Source: Sycon ciliatum (Eukaryota; Porifera; Calcarea; Leucosolenida; Sycettidae). From it: 64,000 nt of DNA. Shown here in pieces: positions 1 through 10,852 of this stretch (its first letter is position 1; every line of letters starts with the position of its first letter). Made by a program: the position numbers and the translations under genes. The notes beneath the pieces are model-generated. The model worked only from the letters and a program-made list of their open reading frames with translations, made no database searches and had not been told where the DNA came from. The stretch covers positions 24,676,302-24,740,301 of the forward strand of contig NC_088649.1 in NCBI RefSeq assembly GCF_964019385.1, written 5' to 3'.

Positions 1-344
1 GCGCGTGCTTGGCTCAAATTTCGAGACAAAACGGATTTCTTCAACGTCATCGCCAATCCAGGAGCGGACCAGAGCTAGAGATCGATCTCTCTGTTGCTAC
101 TATCCACTGAAAAAAGAGAGAATAATGTATTTTGAACTGCACGAAAAGCAACTCTCTCTCACTTCGAAATAAGGACATAGTCATTGTACTGTAAACTGTC
201 CGTCGATCGACGCGTATGCACGATAACCAATCCAGTAGGCTCGCTTTTCCTTTGGCAAGATTGCCCGAAAAAAGGTGGTTTCCAGACACCAAAAAAACTC
301 ATACGGTGCACGCGCCTGCGGCTTGCTCTGTGAAATGAAGAATT
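1..344. other. No recognisable gene
   Basis: No domain-like translation, long repeat or RNA gene is visible. Short open frames on both strands show no family motifs. It adjoins a CR1-like fragment on the minus strand. Confidence 0.4.
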
Positions 345-495
345 CGTTGAGGGCAGCGGCTTTTTGTGCTGGTGTCATTGCAGGAGTTGCTTGGCTGACG
401 AGTTCGGGTATGCGTTGTTTTGTAGCTGTAATTAGGTGCTTCATGAGGCGGTGTAGGGAAGTAGAGGAGGCTGTTGAGTTGTTTACATGTCTCAC
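345..495 (-). pseudogene. CR1-like LINE fragment (region before RT)
   Basis: The minus-strand translation has a run ending in ALNEFFISQS, which matches ALNKFFISQSQ at the start of the better preserved CR1-like copy near 52.4 kb. In that copy the segment lies just before the first reverse transcriptase (RT) motifs. Only about 50 residues remain; the frame then runs into unrelated sequence, so this is a truncated relic. The match within the window is direct; the CR1 label is from family knowledge. Confidence 0.6.
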
Positions 496-870
496 CGGCC
501 TTGGCTCTCTCCTCCATGGTCGAATGGTTGTGGCTGTGTCGGCGACGACGAGGCCGTAGGGTATTCAATCCGCATCGTCAGAGGCGTAGGTGGCCCCGTC
601 GCCGTGGCCCGCTCCCATGTGAGCCGAGGGGTGCCGGACATTGGGGGTGTACTGGGAGCGATTACCTGCAAGCTGGAACTCTCAGCCACCTAAGTTTGGC
701 CGGCAGAGGATGGGGTATTTCCTTGGATTCCCCGTCGCTGGTTGTGTTCTCGGATGCACTGGCGCTGTTCATTTCCGCAGTTTTCTTTGTTGCGTCCTTC
801 ACTAGTACTACATGTAGTAGCAGGAGACCTGTCCGTTGCAGTGCTCACCTGTTCGGCCGCTCCGTGCGTA
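496..870. other. Unassigned sequence
   Basis: GC-rich stretch with no coding signal, repeat or RNA gene that I can support. Confidence 0.3.
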
Positions 871-1746
871 CAGTTAAAGGGGAAGTTAAGGCAAAAATTA
901 AAATTTCACCAGTTGTAGTCTTCGGGGTGCTGAGTCGAATGGTCTTGGTCCGAGGAAGCTGAGACGCTCCCTTCCTACTTGAATCCCAATCGAACTCGCG
1001 CACTTCCACCGAAACTAGGTGACTGCGCCCTACGAGATGGGGATTTGTATGCAAAATGTCACTAAAAGCGCCATTTCGTTCTTATAAAAGCACGGATGAC
1101 CGCGATTGGCCCATATGTTGTAGTCTTTGGGACGCTGAGTCGACTGGTTTTGGTCCGAAAAGGCTGCGATGCGGCGTTCCTCCTTTATTCCCAATCGAAC
1201 ATGGTTGAAGAAGCGGTCACGTGGTCCTGGGTGCCCAAATCACCTGGTCACCACGCCAGCAGGTGACAACTTTCACACCAAGGTTCAACTCGGGTTCAAC
1301 TCGAGTGACAGGACTGCACCCAAAAAAGGTCAAACAGGCTAGTAAGTTGTACCCTGCAGGCACGGTGACCAGGTGACTGGTGTACGCAGGAGCACGTGAC
1401 CGCTTCTTCAACCATGTTCGATTGGGAATAAAGGAGGAACGCCGCATCGCAGCCTTTTCGGACCAAAACCAGTCGACTCAGCGTCCCAAAGACTACAACA
1501 TATGGGCCAATCGCGGTCATCCGTGCTTTTATAAGAACGAAATGGCGCTTTTAGTGACATTTTGCATACAAATCCCCATCTCGTAGGGCGCAGTCACCCA
1601 GTTTCGGTGGAAGTGCGCGAGTTCGATTGGGATTCAAGTAGGAAGGGAGCGTCTCAGCTTCCTCGGACCACGACCATTCGACTCAGCACCCCGAAGACTA
1701 CAACTGGTGAAATTTTAATTTTTGCCTTAACTTCCCCTTTAAACTG
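871..1746. mobile_element. Fold-back element with ~383-bp inverted arms
   Basis: Bases 871-1252 are repeated in reverse complement at 1364-1746 with few mismatches, leaving a 111-bp loop. The outer ends share TTAAAGGGGAAGTTAAGGC and the inner ends share a GGTGACCAGGTGA motif. There is no transposase, so it is a non-autonomous fold-back or MITE-like element. The two arms give mirror-image translations, which are shadows and not genes. No target duplication could be assigned. Confidence 0.8.
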
Positions 1747-2094
1747 TGCACGGGCTCCCTGTTGAGCTGCGCTGGCGTACGAGTGTGAACCTTTGGGCTC
1801 TGTGCGCGTGCGTGCTGAGCTGTTGGATGGATTTGAGCTCTCGAGCTCCGCGCGCTGGGTTCCGTGTTTGTACAACTACTACCTGAACTAGCACTCACGC
1901 CAGCTTCACTACCTCCTGCATCGGGCACACTTGTACCCGAGCTCCGCTGTGATGCAGGGAGTGCAGCCGAATTGGTCCTCCGGTCATTTGTTGGTGGTTT
2001 GTTCGTGGGTCGCTTGCTCGGACACGATCGAGCTTGTTGTTGTTGTTGTTGTCGTCGTCGTCGCCGTCGACAGCAGGGATATCTATGATTTGAA
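1747..2094. other. Unassigned spacer
   Basis: No gene seen. A short CAA/CGA triplet run (about 2035-2075) sits beside the 3' end of the neighbouring minus-strand CR1 fragment. Confidence 0.3.
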
Positions 2095-2817
2095 GAGAGT
2101 ACGAGAAGGGATTTCGCAAAGCTGAGTGGGCAGGCAATTCAAGTGATTAAGGGCCTTGTACAGGGGAGAATGGAAACAGCAATCCGTCCGCGGAATTGGC
2201 AAGTGCCAAGAACGAGAGGGACGTAAATTATACGAAGATTGCCCGCTGCTAGCAGTATGCAGCGAGAGTATATGTGGTGGGGCCTAATTGTGGTGCAGAG
2301 AATGTGCGAAGAGTATATATTTAACTTTAAAGCTTGAAAATAGTGTTGGCCATTTGATGCGATGCAAAAGGTGGGAGTGTTCTAAGTGTGTGTAAAGGGG
2401 AAGGCGGAGACATATTCTGGTGGCTTTCCGCTGGAGTCGTTCTAGCCTGTCAAGGGAAGTGTGTGACAACGGTGTGAGAGCATTGCTCGCATATGAGAAT
2501 GTAGGTAGTATGTATGCCTGATAGATGCAAGAAAAAGAATTACTGGTGAGTGTATATCTTAGTCTAAAAAAGAATATTGAAAGACTTGAGTGATTTTGGA
2601 CTATGTATTCAACATGCTCCGTCCAACGGAGGTCGAACTGAAAGATTATTCCGAGATGTTTGTGTTTGTTGTGCTACGGTAAGCGGACTGCTCCTGAGGG
2701 TGATTTGGGGTAGCTGTTCAGGGGGGCGGTTATTTTGGTAGAACAGGAGGATGACTGTTTTCTTCGTGTTAACCAGCAGGTGCCATCTTTGAAGCCAGTC
2801 TCTAGCTGCTGTGACAC
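2095..2817 (-). pseudogene. CR1-like LINE, 3' part of RT
   Basis: Minus-strand translation covers the RT thumb and C-terminal region: RWHLLVNT near 2770, then LDRLERLQRKATRICLRLPL (2400-2460), ending in the CR1-type CLPTQL/IPSRTLF tail near 2100. The same region occurs intact at 53.3-54.1 kb. Frameshifts are present. The (GA)n tract cuts its 5' side. It preserves the uninterrupted sequences (near 2480-2510) that serve as empty sites for insertions found in other CR1 copies in the window. Confidence 0.85.
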
Positions 2818-2844
2818 TGTGAGAGAGAGAGAGAGAGAGAGAAT

Positions 2845-2888
<44 letters not shown>

Positions 2889-2906
2889 GAGAGAAGAGAG
2901 AGAGAT
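2818..2906. repeat. (GA)n microsatellite
   Basis: About 90 bases of GA dinucleotide with a few interruptions. Confidence 0.95.
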
Positions 2907-2929
2907 GATTATCAGTGGCGCTAGTTGTT

Positions 2930-4190
2930 GTCCGTTGCCCAAAGCCAGTGCTTGTGGGCTTGTGAACATTTACTTTGAACGCCTGCATTTTCTTAACCTG
3001 GAGATTGGCGAGCATCTCTGCTGGGAGGCTGTTCCACACTTCCACGTGGCAGAATGGAAATGACCAGTGGATGTAGTTAGGGGCACTGTGTGGGAGGTCA
3101 AGCTTCAGGTAAGCAGGGTGGCGGCTGGCGTCGAGCTGCCGTCTAGTCTTGGAGCAATGTCTTCCACGCTTTATCCGGAGTCTTTCCGAGCGAGGCAAGC
3201 AACTCTCGCTTTGCTTCCTCGTAATTATTGCATCCAGTACATATCCTCTCCGCTTTGCTACCCGCTAGCGCGATGCGCAGTCGCAGCAAACATTCGCTCT
3301 CTTCGAACTCGTTCTTGGAACAGATGTCCTCGAACAGGTCAAGATAACGCTCCAATGGCTGGGTGAGGCCGTGGCGGTTCCGGAGATGGAATCATTGCGG
3401 TGAGTTGCGCTGGGCCATCAGTGGAGCGTAGCTTGTACAGGTACGTGAGGCCAGCAACCGAGCGGCGTAGACAGAAGGAATCCAGGAGGGTGCCTGTGCC
3501 GATGATGTCCAAAGCCCTCCTCTGGACTCAATCTAGGTTATCGAGATGGGTCTGGAAGGCGCCCATCCAGACCATTGGGGCATACTCCAGGACTGGGCAT
3601 ACGAAATCTTTGTACATTGCCAGGCGGCTGCCCCGAGGCAGGACGTGGGCAGCTAGCAAGAGAAAGCCCATCCGTTAGCTTGCACGGACTGCGACATTGT
3701 GAAGGTGGTTGCGGAATGACAGCTTGGCATCAAATGAGACTCCCAGGAGTCTCAGTCTTTGCAACTGGGGTACCTCCAAACGTTACAGGGTCCAGCGCTG
3801 GGGTTTCTGATCTTGTGCTGATCACCAATTGCTGTGATTTCTGTGGCTAGAAGCGGATGCGCCACGATTCTCCCCACAGGTAGAGGCGGTCGAGGGCCCC
3901 CTGGAGCCTGTGTCCGGGGTTTGCAGGGTCATCAGTTGGTAGCACGAGATGGTACATTGCAGTATCATCGGCGTACGTGCTCAGCTTAGTGCCTGGTGTT
4001 AGGCACTGGTCGATGTCACAGACGTTAAGCAGGAAGAGCGTGGGGCCAAGTATGCTACCTTGTGGCACACCACCTGTGATTGCAAGCGGTGTTGATGCTT
4101 GCCCGTGTATAACCACTTTGAGCTGGCGATTCGAGAGGTAATTCAGGAGCCACTGCAATAATTTCCCTCCTTCCAGCGGCATAGGGTAAG
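2930..4190 (-). pseudogene. LINE reverse transcriptase, degenerate
   Basis: Reading the minus strand downwards from 4182, the translation has GGVPQGSILGPTLFLLNV followed by STYADDTAMY: RT block 4 and the catalytic YxDD box. A thumb region (SPEPPR near 3385) and a C-terminal CR1/L2-type motif VEVWNSLPAEML near 3025 follow. Several frameshifts lie between 3400 and 3840. A 215-bp open segment unrelated to RT (3145-3360) separates thumb and tail, as if inserted. The clade differs from the other CR1 copies here. Confidence 0.8.
3145..3360 (-). pseudogene. Gag-like open segment inside a LINE
   Basis: A 71-codon uninterrupted minus-strand frame begins PLERYLDLFEDIC and contains ESECLLRLRIALAG and YEEAKRELLASLG. 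The pattern (aromatic helix, Leu/Arg-rich helix, then YEEAKxxLL) resembles the Gag of LTR retroelements more than any LINE domain. Both edges abut RT coding sequence, so it looks like an inserted or template-switched fragment. The Gag assignment is an inference from motif style; the open frame and the position are seen directly. Confidence 0.35.
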
Positions 4191-4589
4191 CAGTTCCGCA
4201 CCTTTCGCACTGATTCTGTTGGTGTTTTTAGACCTGCTACCTTCGCAGCAACATGCGCAACAAGTAGCGCATTTTAGGAAATTGAGAACATTTTGTTTTT
4301 GCCATCGTCAACTTCAGCATTTCGTATTCAGGAGAGATACCAGTATTCTTATACCCGAGCTTGAAGTCTTGATAAATGCCCACGCGAACGATGTGGGGAC
4401 GGCACGAACTCCAGAAAAACGATGTGCGCTCTGGGGCGGAATAGTGCGGAACACGATGAATTTGCTTGGTGCGGAAGAGAGCTCCGACAAAGTCCGAGAA
4501 CACCACGGCTTCAGTTACAAGTAAATATTGCGCAGGAAGGGTCGCACCAATGTTCCAACACAGAAAACAGCGATTCAGAAAGTCTTACC
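4191..4589. other. Unassigned, weakly open
   Basis: A 100-codon plus-strand frame (4219-4524) exists, but I recognise no domain. The sequence just right of it grades into a CR1 copy, so it may be diverged LINE or flank. Confidence 0.25.
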
Positions 4590-4677
4590 AAGACGAGCCA
4601 AGTCACAAATATTGCGATCTGCGAAGCTACAATTTTCATGACGCGGAGAAAGTACCTATATTTCCCCATTATGCGAG

Positions 4678-4992
4678 TGTTAGGTACCTCCTCCCGTACC
4701 TTTTCTAGCTGGCCTGCATGTACTTGCGAACTCACCTTTTGTCTCCTTTTGTTACGTTGGCCTGGGTAGCTACTTGCGCGTCCATATTTGCCATAGCTAC
4801 CCAGGCCCTTTATCTTGCCGTTCAGACTTGATCTCATTCTCTCTTTTCTCACTCGTCAATAATCACCATGTAGTGGTTTCGTTCGTCTTGGTCTCTTGTC
4901 CCGTCTCTAATAAATGTCGTTCCACCAACCTACCTGTTCCCGTTGTAATGTCTGGATAAAATGTCGTCAGTCGCCCTTTCTCGTATTCAACA
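4678..4992 (+). repeat. 5' LTR
   Basis: TG...CA termini. Contains an AATAAA polyadenylation signal near 4908 and a strong internal hairpin (CTGGGTAGCTA / TAGCTACCCAG around 4765-4805), conserved in the other LTR. Confidence 0.9.
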
Positions 4993-5052
4993 TTGGCGCC
5001 CGATTATTGATCGACCCACGACCCTGAGATCATCCCATGCCCAGCCGTCCTC

Positions 5053-5182
5053 AACCGCCATTTGTCTCGTCTATGTCAACCTCGTCTCGTCCATGTCAGT
5101 CTCGTCTTTCCTACGCCAACCTCGTCTCGTCTCTATCAACCTCGTCTCTCCTACACCAACCTCGTCTAGTCTCGTTCAAGCC
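5053..5182 (+). repeat. Degenerate CCTCGTCTCGT minisatellite
   Basis: Imperfect units of the form CCTCGTCTCGTCCATGTCA repeat about six times within the LTR element interior. They give Ser/Arg-rich translations in several frames. No function is inferred. Confidence 0.7.
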
Positions 5183-5594
5183 ATGCAGGTCAGCTACCTT
5201 TCTTTTTTTTTGTATGCGTTCCTTCTTCGTCAAATGTACTTTCGTGAATTTTTGTAGTGTGTGCGCGCGTGTATTCATAAAACATTACCAAGTTAGTGGT
5301 CCGATCATGGTGAGCCACGCTCTAATTTTTGGATGCTTAGCAAAAGTGCAACTAGGCTGTATTAGCCGTGCAAAATACTAGTAATTCACCTTCCTCGTCA
5401 AACTCCAATAGTTATTACACACTAAAACTAGTACAGGAATGATCTGTAGTGCATTTTTAGTACACACTTTTGTGAGATCCGTGCGCGCGTGCAACATGTG
5501 TGTGTTTTGTCTCCGTCACTCATTTTTTTAAATCTTTTTCTCTCTTTTTTTCTCTCCGCGAAGACGCGTGATTTTTTTTCATGGAGGAGTGGTA

Positions 5595-5909
5595 TGTTAG
5601 GTACCTCCTCCCGTACCTTTTCTAGCTGGCCTCCATGCACTTGCGTACTGACCTTTTGTCTCCTTTTGTTCCGTTTGCCTGGGTAGCTACTTGCGCGCCC
5701 ATATTTGCCATAGCTACCCAGGCCCTTTATCTTGCCGTTCAGACTTGATCTCATTCTCTCTTTTCTCACTCGTCAATAATCACCATGTAGTCGTTTCGCT
5801 CGTATTGGTCTCTTGTCCTGTCTCCAATAAATGTCGTTCCACCAACCTACCCGTTCCCGTTGTAATGTCTGGATAATATGTCGTCAGTCGTCCTTTCTCG
5901 TATTCAACA
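5595..5909 (+). repeat. 3' LTR
   Basis: Partner of 4678-4992, the same length, about 95% identical by eye. Confidence 0.9.
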
Positions 5910-5913
5910 CGAG

Positions 5914-6325
5914 CAATGCTGTCAAACTGTTGTCACATATTTCCCTTGACAGGCTAGAACGACTCCAGCGGAAAGCCGCCAGAATATGTCTCCACCTTCC
6001 CCTTACACACGCTAAGAACACTCCCACCTTTTGCATCGCATCAAATGGCCAACATTATTTTCACCCTTTAATGTTAAACATATACTCTTCGCACATTCTC
6101 TGCTCCACAATTATGCCCCACCACATATACTCTCGCTGCATACTGCTAGCAGCGTGCAACCCTCGTATAATTTACGTCGCTCTTGTATTTGGTACTTGCC
6201 AATTCCGCGGACTGATAGCTGTCTCCAGACTCCCCTGAACAAGACCCTTCATTACTTTAATTGCTTGCCCACCCAGCTTTGCGAAATCCCTTCTCGTACT
6301 CTCTTCAAATCATAGATATCCCTGC
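5914..6325 (+). pseudogene. CR1-like LINE, 3' end (continued from ~4590-4677)
   Basis: Plus-strand translation has LDRLERLQRKAARICLHLPL and HNYAPPHILSLHTA, then PTQLCEIPSRTLF: the CR1-type C-terminal tail. Its upstream part (about 4590-4677) is cut off by the LTR element at CGAG. It is an inverted paralogue of 2095-2500. Frameshifted and not functional. Confidence 0.85.
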
Positions 6326-6547
6326 TGTTGCACAAGTCTGTATGCTCGTGTAGCGACCACCCCAGCTTTTTTTCTTTCTCTTTGTTTTACTAAGTCCACA
6401 GCTTCCAATCATGACATGCAAAGCAGCAGTGCAGCATCGCAGGCATGAATCGTGGACGTGGGGACGGGGTCTGATGTGCTCAACCAACCTAGGGTCTCGG
6501 CTTCCCTGCACAGCAAACTCATCGAAAGAAAACGGGGAGCTAATAAT

Positions 6548-6632
6548 TATCGGTAGATGAGGGGGGGGGAGAAGGAGAGGAGAGAGAGAGGGAGAGACAG
6601 AGAGACAGAGAGACAGAGAGACCGAAAGACAA

Positions 6633-6665
<33 letters not shown>

Positions 6666-6695
6666 CAGAGAGATGACAGAGAGATGACAGAGAGA

Positions 6696-6743
<48 letters not shown>

Positions 6744-6769
6744 TCGGGAGAGAGGGAGAGAGAGAGAGG
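6548..6769. repeat. (GA)n / (GACA)n microsatellite
   Basis: About 220 bases of GAGA with interspersed GACAGAGA units. It lies between the 3' ends of two CR1 copies. Confidence 0.95.
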
Positions 6770-7083
6770 TTAAGTAGTCATTAATCCCTAGGCCCTGCCC
6801 ACTTAATTCTTCCTCACTCTTTTCCCTCTCTTACACTATTACCTGCTATTTGCCACTGGCGGTCGTGAGAATAAGGATTTGAAACAACAACTTGGGAAGC
6901 TTCTATTCCTCGTCTACACCATAGACCTTCCACACGCATGTGAGAATCCCGGCACCACCTGCAGCCAATTTGCAGATGACACCGCTCTGATTTCCACACC
7001 GAGAACTCTTCAAGACTGCACCCGAAACTTTACAACAGAGTGTCAAAGCAGCTGGAGACTGGCTTCAAAGATGGCACCTGCTA

Positions 7084-8098
7084 CTTCCTCCGGAAACAAA
7101 AACTTCGTGACTTTTGACATGACTTTTCAAGGAGTTACTGTGCCCAACAAAAGTGTTCTTTTGGAAGAGAAACACTTCAAAACAGTCAATCGACATAATA
7201 TTAACAATATCTACAGGATCGATTAGTGGGAGTAGCGTCTCAGACTGGGTCGCCATCACTCGGCTCACCACCGCTGAAATCATTCCAAGTGGCAGGTCGA
7301 TCGACGCGATGTCGTATGTCACGGAGAAGCTTCTCTGTGTCCCTGATCATCTTCGCTGTTACCTGAGTGCCTTCTCCAACATCTCGGCGGAGACCACGGC
7401 AGCGCTGCAGCGCTGGTACTCATCGCCGCCTCCCTTCTCGCCCGAGGAGGGGCCCCGGAACAACACACACAGGCAACTCCAAACATTTCAAATGTCCTCC
7501 AAGGGATATCATAGTCGTACCAGCACTTCCCGACTGCCGCGATCAGATCTCGACACATCGTCGAGGCTGCTGGAAAAGGCGATATCATCCACGTTGAGGT
7601 ATGGGTTCTACAGGGACTGAACGACTTCTATTTTGAATTTGTTCATCTTCCTCTGCTGCGGGAAGGGACGATTGTCACACCTCTGCGTTTTGGAGTTTTG
7701 ACACCGCGCCGAACTGTTCGCATGCAGGGATGGTGAAGATTTCAAAACGCTAGCTGCTATTGCGATTCATGTTCCACTCTTCTTGCTCCTCAGTGACATT
7801 GTGCTGCTCTGTCAAGTTCTGAACTAAAAAATAGCTACGACGAGCAGCGTACGCAGTGCGTTTCTCCCCATTGCGCCTGATGGACGAACGATGAAAAACA
7901 TGTTCCCTTGGCTTTGTTTGCAGCGTCGACACCCTTGCTCTGCGACGACTGTCAGCTCTCCAAAATATGAGTCATATTTTCCTACGATTCTGAACCGTCA
8001 TGTCAGTGTTTCTGGATGACAGAAGCAGAGAGAGAGAGCGAAATAACAGCAGCAAAAAGTAGTGAAAAAAATCACGAAGTTTTTGTTTCCGGAGGAAG
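7084..8098. mobile_element. Tc1/mariner-type element, non-autonomous
   Basis: Ends are inverted repeats: CTTCCTCCGGAAACAAAAAC at 7084 and its reverse complement ending at 8098, continuing through ACTTCGTGA. Both sides are flanked by TA (7082-7083 and 8099-8100). The host CR1 sequence reads continuously (CACCTGC-TA-GTTAACAC) when one TA plus the element is removed. TA duplication and a 1-kb length suit Tc1/mariner, but no DDE transposase is visible in the 1,015 bp. A second copy of the terminus lies at 24196-24223. Confidence 0.88.
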
Positions 8099-8314
8099 TA
8101 GTTAACACGAAGAAAACAGTCAACCTCCCGTTCTACCATAATAATCGTCCCCCTGAACAGCTACCCCAGATCACCCTCAGGAATAGCCCGCTTACCGTAG
8201 CACAAAGACACAAACACCTCGGAATAATCTTTCAGCATGACCTCCGTTGGACGGAGCATGTTGAATACATGGTCAAAAAATCACTCAAGTCTTTCAATAT
8301 TCTTTTTAGACTTA

Positions 8315-9296
8315 GGGCCTTTTCACACTAGGTAAAAAACGCCGTATAAGTGACATTTTCATGAAAATCGTCATGACAATGGGTGGAAAATGGCGCTAAA
8401 ATGAAAACGGCGCACGTGCCTTTTACGACAAGCGAGGACCCCTGTAGAAAGTGCCATTCTTCCGTTTTCACATTCGTGAAGAGTTTTTTGTTGTGGCCGT
8501 CGTGTTGGTCGAGCGTTTCCTCAACTCTCCTGGACAATGCCCTTGGTTCACTTCAACGAGGAGTTAGAAAAAAATTGATCGAGCTGTGGGGCGAGCAACA
8601 GCGGAAGAAAGGCGGTCAGATGATCAAAAGAAAAGTAAGGGAAATGGAGGTGGTGCAGGCTCTCAACAAGTATGCTGTGCAACTATATGGGGAGAAGAAC
8701 GAGCATGAGTTCTCGCTCAAGGTTGTCAGCAATAAAATCGACCTCAAGTCGAAGGCGAGAGATTTCTACAAGAAGTACACAGCTTCAACCTAAACCGGAG
8801 CAGCTGTAGGTGATGGTTGTGGTGGCAATGCAGGCAATTTAGATCTCGCAGCTGCAGGTGCCAAGTGGGGCAACTTCAAGCTGTGGCACAAAACGTTTTC
8901 GGACGTACCAGGCTATGGGCCCATTAGCTCATTGAGCTCAACGCAGGTGCCGTCTGTTCCTGCATCACCTGTTCGTCCGTGAGATCAACGCCAAAAGTCT
9001 TCTTCGCCGCCTATCATCACGAACAGGAGGCATTCTTCAACAAAGAAGTGAGAAAGGGATTTTTTGTTTCTCCTTCACCTTCTCGAGCGATCATGAGTCC
9101 AAAATTTCTTGAAATTCTTGTGCGGATGTAACTTCAAACTTTTCCCGCCGTCAGTGATGTAGGCTGTCGCCATGGGGAATCCCGTGAAAATGTTTCATGA
9201 CGTTCTCAAAGTCAAGCAGTGTGAAAAGCAGCCCAAACAAACCTGGTACATGATGTCGCGTGCACTCATGTTCTTTTACCTAGTGTGAAAAGGCCC
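8315..9296 (+). mobile_element. TIR transposon with Myb/SANT-like gene
   Basis: Inverted termini read CTTAGGGCCTTTTCACACTA at the left and the reverse complement at the right (CTAGTGTGAAAAGGCCCTAAG). The element interrupts a CR1 ORF. The exact target duplication is unclear because the flank shows one extra base: TTA remains on the left and TAAG on the right. The interior carries a Myb/SANT-like reading frame and no nuclease, which resembles a PIF/Harbinger-type element that kept only the DNA-binding protein gene. Confidence 0.8.
8536..8982 (+). pseudogene. Myb/SANT-like DNA-binding protein
   Basis: One plus-strand frame encodes KKLIELWGEQQRKK, a basic helix, FSLKVVSNKIDLKSKARDFY (8716-8775), an in-frame TAA at 8791-8793, and then continues in the same frame with KWGNFKLWHKTFSD and a Ser/Pro tail to 8982. 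The ELW, conserved FS-KVVSNKID-L and RDFYKKY pattern is that of Myb/SANT-like domains (trihelix, Myb_DNA-bind_4 style) used by Harbinger-type transposons to bind their ends. The TAA is either the real stop, giving a short protein, or a nonsense mutation; the continued coding quality favours mutation. The upstream start is not certain. Confidence 0.6.
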
Positions 9297-9375
9297 TAAG
9301 GTCTACACTCTCCAGTGATTTTTTATCTCACATCTATCAGACATACATATTACTTCCTCCGCGTCATTAGAATTG

Positions 9376-9726
9376 CGGTTTTTCGAATTTATTTTGTCCC
9401 CTGGAAGGCCAAAGAAATCAGTTAGTTCATCAGAGTTTGTGGGAGACCTTTCAGCACTCAACAATACTCTGAACAAGACGCGCGTTCAAATTCGGGTCGA
9501 GAAACTTCGTTTTCAAGCGATCCATGCCTCCAGGTGGCAGGCGATGAAGGCAAGCTAACATTTATCAAGTACACTGTAACGACCTTTTTGAACAAAATAT
9601 ATACTATGTGCACATCCGTATAAAGTAATAGGGGTAATAAAAGAGACAAAGACAAAAGACAAAGACAACAAAGGAGTCTTATGTGCTACAAGAGCTGTGC
9701 TGGTCAGGCGCATTGCACCCCTCTGA
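9376..9726. other. Unassigned sequence between two CR1 copies
   Basis: No gene. A GACAAA-rich run at 9640-9670. The CR1 segment at 9314-9354 (TTTTTTATCTCACATCTATC) recurs at 9731-9771, so two CR1 copies abut here. Confidence 0.4.
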
Positions 9727-9776
9727 CAATTTCAGTGATTCTTTATCTCACATATATCAGACATACATACTACCTA

Positions 9777-10019
9777 CTGTATAGCAGGAAAATTTCGGAT
9801 GGAATTTATTTTCGAACGATTTCGTACACGGCCTCTTTTGTACTAAAATTAATTCCGTACTAAAATTTGTTCCTGTGAAATCATGCACACTACACATGCA
9901 TACTGCTTGCGAACACGTGCATTTAGCATGCAGCACTGTACGAAAATAAAATCCGGACGAAAGGTCGAAATTCGGCTTTGTCCGAAAATATTTCCGTCTG
10001 AAAATTTCCTGCTATACAG
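9777..10019. mobile_element. 243-bp TA-flanked MITE
   Basis: Termini CTGTATAGCAGGAAAATTTC and the reverse-complement end AAATTTCCTGCTATACAG, flanked by TA on both sides (9775-9776, 10020-10021). The CR1 paralogue near 2497-2508 shows the site without the insertion. TA duplication suggests a Tc1/mariner-derived MITE. No coding. Confidence 0.9.
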
Positions 10020-10471
10020 TATATTCTCATATGCGAGCAATTCTCTCACACCGTTGTCACACACTTCCCTTGACAGCCTAGAAAGACTCCAGCAGAAAGC
10101 CGCCAGAATATGTCTCCACCCTTTACACACACTTAGAACACTCCCACCTTTTGCATTGCATCAAATGGCCAACACTATTTTCATGCTTTAAAGTCTTCGC
10201 ACATTCTCTGCGCCACAATTATGCCCCACCACATATACTCTCGCTGCATCCTGCCTGCAGAGTGCAACCTTTGCGTGATTTACGTCGCTCTCGTACTTGG
10301 CATTTGCCAACTCCGCGGACTGATCGCTGTCTCCATTCTCCCCTGTACAAAGCCCTTCGTTATTTAATTGCTTGCCCATCCAGCTTCGTTAAATCTCTTC
10401 TCATACTCTCTCCAAATCCCAGATAACCCCACCCAATTCTTCCTCACTCTTTCTCCTTCCTCATACTATTA

Positions 10472-10852
10472 GAGAGGTTTCGTTTCACGTTGTTCTGCAC
10501 TACACCGTGAAATTTCACGTCAGTGTGGCAAATTTTGGCGTTGAAACTCCCGTTCATGACGTGAGATGAGGTCAACTCACATTCGACGTGAACGCGAGTT
10601 TTGCAAATTTAGCCTTGCTATCAGGTTGGGATTATTGACTCGATTTTTCCTAAACTAGCTAAAATAATATTTGTGCGACTTTGGCCTCACCAAAATCACT
10701 TTTTCACTTTTTGAAGTTTTCTCTCCCAGTTTTCGCTCCTGTCATCAGCTTGCTTCACAAGCAATGTGAAGCGAAAGCTCTTTCTGAGCTCGCGTCAACG
10801 CAAAAAATTGACGTTCACGTAAGAGCACAAATCACGCGGGTTGAAACCTCTC
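10472..10852. mobile_element. 381-bp MITE, TATTA duplication
   Basis: Inverted termini GAGAGGTTTC / GAAACCTCTC, with TATTA repeated at 10467-10471 and 10853-10857, inserted in a CR1 3' UTR. The ACGTGA/TCACGT motifs recur inside. No coding. Confidence 0.8.

Larger units (their letters stand above)
4678..5909 (+). mobile_element. Short non-autonomous LTR retrotransposon (TRIM-like)
   Basis: Two 315-bp direct repeats (4678-4992 and 5595-5909) start TGTTAGG and end CAACA. The four bases before the element (CGAG, 4674-4677) recur just after it (5910-5913). One base after the 5' LTR is TGGCGCCCGA, a classic tRNA primer-binding site. A purine-rich ATGGAGGAGTGG lies just before the 3' LTR. The 602-bp interior encodes no Gag or Pol and holds a pyrimidine-rich minisatellite. 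By eye the LTRs differ at about 15 positions, so it is not recent. It splits a CR1 copy, whose uninterrupted paralogue (TATGCGAGCAAT) confirms the target duplication. Confidence 0.9.
6888..9375 (+). pseudogene. CR1-like LINE split by two DNA transposons
   Basis: RT coding appears in three blocks. 6888-7083 has FLVYTIDLPHACENPG and CSQFADDTALI (catalytic FADD). 8099-8314 has LPFYHNNRPPEQLPQITL and HLGIIFQHDLRW. 9297-9375 has the SHIYQTYI thumb start. The blocks join in frame order once the two insertions (7084-8098 and 8315-9296) are removed, as the intact copy at 53.1-53.6 kb shows. Frameshifts are present. A short CR1 3' tail from another copy precedes it at 6790-6870. Confidence 0.88.

Noticed and set aside
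1562..1765. Pair of similar short proteins at 845-1054 (minus) and 1562-1765 (plus)
   Set aside because: They are mirror translations of the two arms of a fold-back element and have no domain.
4219..4680. Two-exon host gene with a 43-bp intron
   Set aside because: A donor/acceptor-like pair near 4519-4562 keeps a frame open. However, the downstream part aligns with the thumb region of CR1 copies, so the apparent splice is probably coincidence.
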